NCBI GenBank assembly: GCA_964567845.1
Contig: CAZMOG010000008.1
Location: 1-45,939 of the forward strand
DNA from: RGIG9079 sp964567845
GTDB lineage: Bacteria; Bacteroidota; Bacteroidia; Bacteroidales; Marinifilaceae
Direction: 5' to 3'
Length of the DNA: 45,939 bases
The notes beneath the pieces are model-generated. The model was given only the letters and a program-made list of their open reading frames with translations. It ran no database searches and was not told the origin of the DNA. Each line of letters starts with the position of its first letter. The first letter of the stretch is position 1. Below, piece by piece: positions 41,452 to 45,939 of the stretch. The position numbers and the translations under genes were made by a program.

Positions 41452-43485
41452 CTACCAAACCGATACTCTCTGCTCCTTAGGAAGATACATTGTATTTGTT
41501 GAATCTACACCAAATGCCTCATACCAATCATCGATATGAGGGAACTCGCCATTCACTCGGTACTTTGCCAATGCATGAGGATCAGTTTTCGTTCTGAGCA
41601 AAATCTCCTCTTTGCGAATATTTCCTGCCCACACTCCTGCATTTGCAAGGAAGAAACGTTGAATCGGGGTAAATCCGGCATAATCGGGTTCCGGATTGCC
41701 GGCTCTTGCATTCTTGTATGCCTGCAAAGAGATTTGCAAACCACCATAATCGGCAATAGTCTCACCCAAAGTAAACTTACCATTTGCAAAGACTCCCGGA
41801 AGCACCTCGAACTTGTCAAAGTAATCAGACATAACTGCTGCTCGCTGAGCAAATCGCTCTGCATCCTGCTCACTCCACCAGTTATTCAAATTACCATCCT
41901 TATCAAACTCCTTACCCTGATCATCAAATCCGTGAGTCATTTCATGGCCAATCACCACTCCTATTGCACCATAGTTAAAGGCATCGTCTGCCTCAAGACT
42001 GAAAAACGGATATTGCAAAATTGCAGCAGGGAAACAGATCTCGTTGGTTGTCGGATTGTAATAGGTATTCACAACCTGAGGATCTATAAGCCACTCTGTT
42101 TTATCGACAGGCTTATTCACATCTGAAAGCATATCATCGATTGCAAAACGAGAAGCTCGCTCAATATTGGCGTAATATGAATCTTTAGCTATGTGCAATG
42201 AAGAGTAATCTTTCCACTCATCCGGATAACCTATCTTCACAATGAAGGCATCAAGTTTCTCAATGGCGCGCTTTTTAGTCTCACTGCTCATCCACTCCAA
42301 ATTCAAGATTCTCTCTTTGAATGCAATCTGCAAATTCTCAACAAGCTTAATCATGCGCTCCTTAGCTGCTGCAGGGAAATAACTCTCGACATACATCTGT
42401 CCAACCGCATTACCAAGACAAGAATTCACCGTTCCCTGAGCATACTTCCATCTTGGCTGCATAACCTGAACACCTGTCAAGGTCTTGCCATAGAACTCAA
42501 AGCTGGCATTACGGAAATCATCGCTCAGATATTTAACAGCATTATCAATCACATTCCACGACAGATAGGCCTTCAATGCCTCAATAGGCTGCTCGGAGAT
42601 TAATTTCCCTGCCATCTGAACCGGCTCAGGTTGGCCAAGATTCAACGAATCGATCTTTACATTCAACTCCTTAAACAATCCACTCCAATCTATTTCGGGA
42701 ATCTGCTCACTCAACTGCTCCAAAGTCACCATATGGTAATTCTCATACGGACGACGCAACTTCACATTATCGTAGTGCTTCTCTGCCAAGGCTGTCTCGA
42801 TTGCAAGAATATAGTCGGCATTGCGTTTTGCATGCTTCGTTGGCACTTCGCAAAGCTCAAACATACTGACAATCATATCCTTGTACTTGGCTCTAATCTC
42901 TTTCGATTTTTCATCCTGGTCCAAATAGTAATCACGATTAGCCAACGACAAACCTCCTTGATTCACATTCATGATATTCATTGAACTGTTCTGAGGGTCC
43001 GCATTCACATAAAAACCGAAGAATGGCATTACTCCATTGTGCATCAATGTAGCCATAACTCCATTAATCTGCTCGCGACTATCGATTGCAGCTATTTTCT
43101 CCAAATTAGCCTTAATTGGAGTATATCCGTCATTATTCAACTTAACGGTATCCATTGCAATATTAAATAGATCTGCAATCTTCTGACCTACAGAGCCCTG
43201 TTCATTCTGACGAGCAGCTATCTGCTCTATCAACGTCTTTATTTTCTCATCGTTCACCTTGCCGACATACTCAAAGATACCATATCTTGAATACTCGTCG
43301 GTAATGGGATTCAACTTCTGCCAACCTCCGGTTGAATACTGGTAAAAATCATTACCCGGAACCGCAGTTGTATCCAAATTACTTAGAGCAATTCCCTTAT
43401 CGGGATTACCGCTCTGCTCTTTCGGTGCACACGCACCCACTCCAATAGCCATAGCTACCATCAATCCAAAAACTCCTTTATTCAT
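41452..43485 (-). CDS. pepO: M13 family metallopeptidase (PepO/neprilysin-like) lipoprotein
   Basis: A 677-residue lipoprotein with lipid site C19 (GVGACAPKE). The M13 N-terminal domain covers about 35-430 and the catalytic domain follows. The zinc motif is VVIGHEMTHGFDDQG (H514, E515, H518), with the third ligand in GETIADYGGLQ. NTYYNPTTNEICFPAAILQ is the substrate-binding region, and the C-terminus ends with the VW seen in many family members. M13 enzymes cleave oligopeptides. It lies 36 bases downstream of the SIMPL gene and may share its transcript. Complete, with no unusual residues. Confidence 0.93.
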   Translation of the reverse strand: MNKGVFGLMVAMAIGVGACAPKEQSGNPDKGIALSNLDTTAVPGNDFYQYSTGGWQKLNPITDEYSRYGIFEYVGKVNDEKIKTLIEQIAARQNEQGSVGQKIADLFNIAMDTVKLNNDGYTPIKANLEKIAAIDSREQINGVMATLMHNGVMPFFGFYVNADPQNSSMNIMNVNQGGLSLANRDYYLDQDEKSKEIRAKYKDMIVSMFELCEVPTKHAKRNADYILAIETALAEKHYDNVKLRRPYENYHMVTLEQLSEQIPEIDWSGLFKELNVKIDSLNLGQPEPVQMAGKLISEQPIEALKAYLSWNVIDNAVKYLSDDFRNASFEFYGKTLTGVQVMQPRWKYAQGTVNSCLGNAVGQMYVESYFPAAAKERMIKLVENLQIAFKERILNLEWMSSETKKRAIEKLDAFIVKIGYPDEWKDYSSLHIAKDSYYANIERASRFAIDDMLSDVNKPVDKTEWLIDPQVVNTYYNPTTNEICFPAAILQYPFFSLEADDAFNYGAIGVVIGHEMTHGFDDQGKEFDKDGNLNNWWSEQDAERFAQRAAVMSDYFDKFEVLPGVFANGKFTLGETIADYGGLQISLQAYKNARAGNPEPDYAGFTPIQRFFLANAGVWAGNIRKEEILLRTKTDPHALAKYRVNGEFPHIDDWYEAFGVDSTNTMYLPKEQRVSVW

Positions 43486-43521
43486 TTTAATTATTCTTAA
43501 CTCCTAACCGGTCACTCCTGA

Positions 43522-44205
43522 CTATAGCAGTACAAATCTCACCGTCACTCTGTACTCCAACTTAATATTGTTAAACTCGGGTGCCTCATAACTCTCATCC
43601 ACTCCCGCAGCATCCATTACAAAATTAGTTGCTTTGGCTCTCATCATTATTGGCGCTCCGTCAGTATTGTAATCATTAATATAAATAGCCATTCCGATAT
43701 TCTGTCCAATTGCTCCGGCAAGCTCTTGCGCTTTTTTCTTGGCATTCTGCATAGCCTCGACACGCAATCTGCTCTTCAACTCGGCAACATCGCTTCTTCC
43801 TGTAGTTGTTACTCTCAAATCATTGATACCCACAGCCTGCAACTTCTCAAACACCTCGCTTACCTGCTCTCCACTTGTCAACCGCAAAGAGTAATTTTTA
43901 AACAAAACGCCATTGTTTCGCTTATGGGTTATTCCTGAAAAGCCATTCACAAACAACGCCTCCTTGGTATCGACTCCCGCTCCATTCAGCACCGACAACA
44001 TCTTATTCTCTAACTGTTGCAGTGTTACTTTAGAGCCGGACTCACGCTCATCAATGGTAATACTAACCCAAATCTCATTAGGCTCAAGCTCGACGTATGC
44101 ATAACCAACCACCTCAACACACGGTGTATCGTGATTTTGCGCTAACAATGGAAAAGCACTCAACGCACTTATTATCAATACCATTAAACCTCTCTTCATA
44201 CTCAT
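43522..44205 (-). CDS. SIMPL-domain (DUF541) secreted protein
   Basis: A 227-residue protein with a signal peptide (residues 1-22, ending LLAQ) and one SIMPL/DUF541 domain. The domain begins with the usual VEVVGYAYVELEPNEIWVSITI strand pair, here split as VEVVGYAYVE and PNEIWVSITI, and ends YRVTVRFVLL. Members such as BP26/OMP28 form periplasmic rings; their role in stress tolerance is only partly known. The start may be M1 or M3 (44199). It is the upstream partner of the M13 peptidase gene. A weak -7-like box (TAAATTTG, 44332-44325) lies 120 bases upstream. Confidence 0.85.
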   Translation of the reverse strand: MSMKRGLMVLIISALSAFPLLAQNHDTPCVEVVGYAYVELEPNEIWVSITIDERESGSKVTLQQLENKMLSVLNGAGVDTKEALFVNGFSGITHKRNNGVLFKNYSLRLTSGEQVSEVFEKLQAVGINDLRVTTTGRSDVAELKSRLRVEAMQNAKKKAQELAGAIGQNIGMAIYINDYNTDGAPIMMRAKATNFVMDAAGVDESYEAPEFNNIKLEYRVTVRFVLL

Positions 44206-44275
44206 AAATTTTATTGACGTTTGCCCTGCAAATAAAACACATATATTTCAATCATACCAATTTTTACTCTAAAAC

Positions 44276-44306
44276 TTTGTTAAATTGCACAATTAGAGTA
44301 ATTTTG
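44276..44306 (+). promoter_or_regulatory. Promoter of the CoA-transferase gene
   Basis: TTTG (44276-44279) and TAATTTTG (44299-44306) are spaced by 19 bases, a full consensus match. It lies 40 bases before the ATG at 44347. Confidence 0.75.
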
Positions 44307-44346
44307 CGCAGTTTTTCACAAAGACAAATTTAAACATAATTAGCCT

Positions 44347-45651
44347 ATGACTTCAGTGCCAAATTACAGACCGGCAGCCGAGGCTGTCAAAATCATTAAC
44401 AGTGGAGAGCGAGTACACTTCTCCGGAACTTCAACATTCCCAACAATCATAGCCAATGCTCTTTACGAGCGAGGCCTCGCCCATGAAATCAAGGATATTA
44501 CCATTCAATACATGCACAATGTTGGGCAGACACCATTCACAGACCCAAATGTTGCCGATATTTTTCAAACCGAGGTAATCTACACCGGAGGCAATATTCG
44601 CTCATGCGTAAATAAAGGGCATGCCGGTTATATATCTATAAGCTTGGGAAATTCAGCAACAGCAATAAGAGATGGAGTGCTAAAACCAAACACCGCAGTT
44701 GTATTGGTATCACCTCCGGACAAGCATGGTTATGTTTCATTGGGGCTATCGGTCGAGACCAACTTTGCGGCAATCGAGATGGCAGAGAAGGTGATTGGAG
44801 TGGTAAACCCCAACATGCCACGAACATTCGGCGATGCTATTATACACTCATCAAAATTCGATGTTTTATGCTTCGATAACTCGCCGATTATTGCCGTAGT
44901 TCCGGGAGTTTGCGGCGCAACAGAACTGCAGATTGCAGCGAACTGTGCCTCACTCGTCGAAGATGGCTCAACACTACAATTAGGAATTGGCAACCTGCCC
45001 AATGCCATACTTGAAAAACTTCAGAACCACAAAGATTTAGGCATACATACCGAAATGTTTTCCGATGGTATTATGCCCCTATGTGAAAAGGGGGTTATAA
45101 ACAACCTTAAAAAGGAAATTGACCGCGGAAAGATTGTGGCATCGTTTATAATGGGTAGTAAAAATCTCTACTCGTTTGTCGATGATAACCCGGAAATCCT
45201 TATGCGCGAGGTTGCATACACAAACAACCCCGAAATCATTGCCAAGAATCCAAAAGTCGTGGCTATTAATGCCGCCATCGAGATTGACCTGACAGGACAG
45301 GTAAATGCAGAATCAATAGGAACCACTCAATTCAGTGGATGCGGTGGTCAGCTTGAGTTCGTATTAGGTGCAAATAACTCCGTAGGTGGTAAAGCGATAT
45401 TTGCCATGCCATCAACAACAAACAAAGGTATCAGCAAAATTGTCCCAACACTAAGCCCGGGCGCTGCTGTTACTACACCGCGACAAGACCTGCACTATGT
45501 GGTAACCGAGTATGGAATTGCAGACCTCTATGGCAAGACTCTTCAAGAGCGCGCAAAGGCCCTGATAAGGATTGCCCATCCCGACCACCAAGAGACTCTT
45601 GAAAGATGTGCCTTTGAACGTTTCGGAAGCCACTTTTTATATCAAAAATAG
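44347..45651 (+). CDS. Acetyl-CoA hydrolase/CoA-transferase family protein
   Basis: A 434-residue cytoplasmic enzyme of the family that includes acetyl-CoA hydrolase, Cat1 succinyl-CoA:acetate transferase and 4-hydroxybutyrate CoA-transferase. Marks include VHFSGTSTFP near the start, LQLGIGNLPNAILEKL, HTEMFSDGIMPL, the AIEIDLTGQVNAESIG segment and GCGGQLEFVLGA, which form the CoA and active-site regions. The ending VVTEYGIADLYGKTLQERA is also typical. Its closest group seems to be the 4-hydroxybutyrate/butyrate-type transferases of about 430 residues. It could release acetate or another acid from CoA in fermentation. It is a single gene with a consensus promoter, so context does not settle the substrate. 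Confidence 0.88.
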   Translation: MTSVPNYRPAAEAVKIINSGERVHFSGTSTFPTIIANALYERGLAHEIKDITIQYMHNVGQTPFTDPNVADIFQTEVIYTGGNIRSCVNKGHAGYISISLGNSATAIRDGVLKPNTAVVLVSPPDKHGYVSLGLSVETNFAAIEMAEKVIGVVNPNMPRTFGDAIIHSSKFDVLCFDNSPIIAVVPGVCGATELQIAANCASLVEDGSTLQLGIGNLPNAILEKLQNHKDLGIHTEMFSDGIMPLCEKGVINNLKKEIDRGKIVASFIMGSKNLYSFVDDNPEILMREVAYTNNPEIIAKNPKVVAINAAIEIDLTGQVNAESIGTTQFSGCGGQLEFVLGANNSVGGKAIFAMPSTTNKGISKIVPTLSPGAAVTTPRQDLHYVVTEYGIADLYGKTLQERAKALIRIAHPDHQETLERCAFERFGSHFLYQK

Positions 45652-45745
45652 ACTCTGAAAACAGCAATTGTCACTCTAAAAACGACAAAATTCAATCATT
45701 TGAAAAGTCTTTAGACAAGATAAAAACAGCTAAAACTCAATAAAA

Positions 45746-45772
45746 TACCCCGAATCAATAAAATTCGGGGTA
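45746..45772 (+). terminator. Hairpin downstream of the CoA-transferase gene
   Basis: TACCCCGAAT (45746-45755) and ATTCGGGGTA (45763-45772) are perfect complements around a 7-base loop, 94 bases after the stop. There is only AT-rich sequence, not a clean T-run, after it. In 45773-45939 I see no supportable gene. Confidence 0.65.
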
Positions 45773-45939
45773 AATTATTGTCAATTTTGACATTTTAACA
45801 TTCTGTAACACAATAAATAAGAAATTAACACAGTTTTTTCAAGCAATTTAAGTTAATTTTCTTTCCTACATCGGGGCAATATTATCCGGAGTTTGACACT
45901 TGTCAAGAAGAAAATAGGTTGATTTTGTTGGCTACAAGG

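Noticed and set aside
45893..45906. Palindrome TTGACACTTGTCAA near the right edge, containing a sigma70-like TTGACA
   Set aside because: Short, without a gene in view to regulate, and sigma70-type -35 boxes are not used by the main Bacteroidetes sigma factor; possibly an operator, but unsupported.
1..45939. CRISPR arrays, tRNA or rRNA genes and complete insertion sequences
   Set aside because: I looked for regularly spaced repeats, tRNA arms and transposase motifs; apart from the tRNA-like part of ssrA, none were found.

Overview
The window looks like a chromosomal segment of an AT-rich member of the Bacteroidales, probably a gut or rumen species. The evidence is promoter boxes of the TAnnTTTG type (often with TTTG about 19 bases further upstream), many short-signal lipoproteins, fimbrillin-like, BACON and DUF4859-like domains, GH127/GH97/GH43 enzymes, a serC-serA-DUF1015 operon, and a tmRNA whose tag ends in NNYALAA. 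The species cannot be fixed from the sequence alone. All stop codons and starts fit the standard bacterial code.

Layout. Positions 1-716 hold an accessory edge: the start of a DUF1016-type nuclease-like gene, a reverse-transcriptase C-terminal remnant and a strong terminator. 717-3977 (minus) is the serine pathway operon serC-serA-DUF1015. 4207-5792 (plus) is a housekeeping operon: STAS protein, DivIC/FtsB-like protein, ruvX, def. It is followed by a shortened comEC whose start codon lies inside a perfect 17-bp hairpin. 7068-9868 is the potassium uptake pair trkA-trkH, convergent with and overlapping ybaK. 10434-18991 is a three-enzyme carbohydrate operon (GH127, GH97, giant GH43) that fits removal of arabinose and related sugars from plant glycans. 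It has no SusC/SusD pair. 19066-22888 holds a SpoT-like protein with a damaged synthetase domain, a secreted M28 peptidase and a small acetyltransferase.

22952-33569 (minus) is the least ordinary part. Two large lipoproteins share the same architecture: a fimbrillin-like N-terminus followed by a HE[IL]GH zinc-peptidase-like core. Each heads its own operon. The downstream one (27531-22952) continues with two lipoproteins carrying the same DUF4859-like domain found at the peptidase C-terminus. The upstream one (33569-27642) continues with a BACON-like lipoprotein, then a NAD synthetase homologue that has lost the Lys and Cys of its glutaminase triad, then a HAD phosphatase; the last three are joined by ATGA overlaps. 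This coupling of surface proteins with an altered nadE is the best candidate here for something undescribed.

33718-45651 returns to mostly core genes: a Kbl-like alpha-oxoamine synthase; a LysM/periplasmic-binding protein with a TlpA-like thioredoxin lipoprotein; a PASTA protein and RluD-like pseudouridine synthase; tmRNA; glutamate dehydrogenase; a SIMPL protein with an M13 peptidase; and an acetyl-CoA hydrolase/CoA-transferase family enzyme. The last 288 bases hold a hairpin and no gene I can support. No tRNA, rRNA, CRISPR array or intact insertion sequence was seen.
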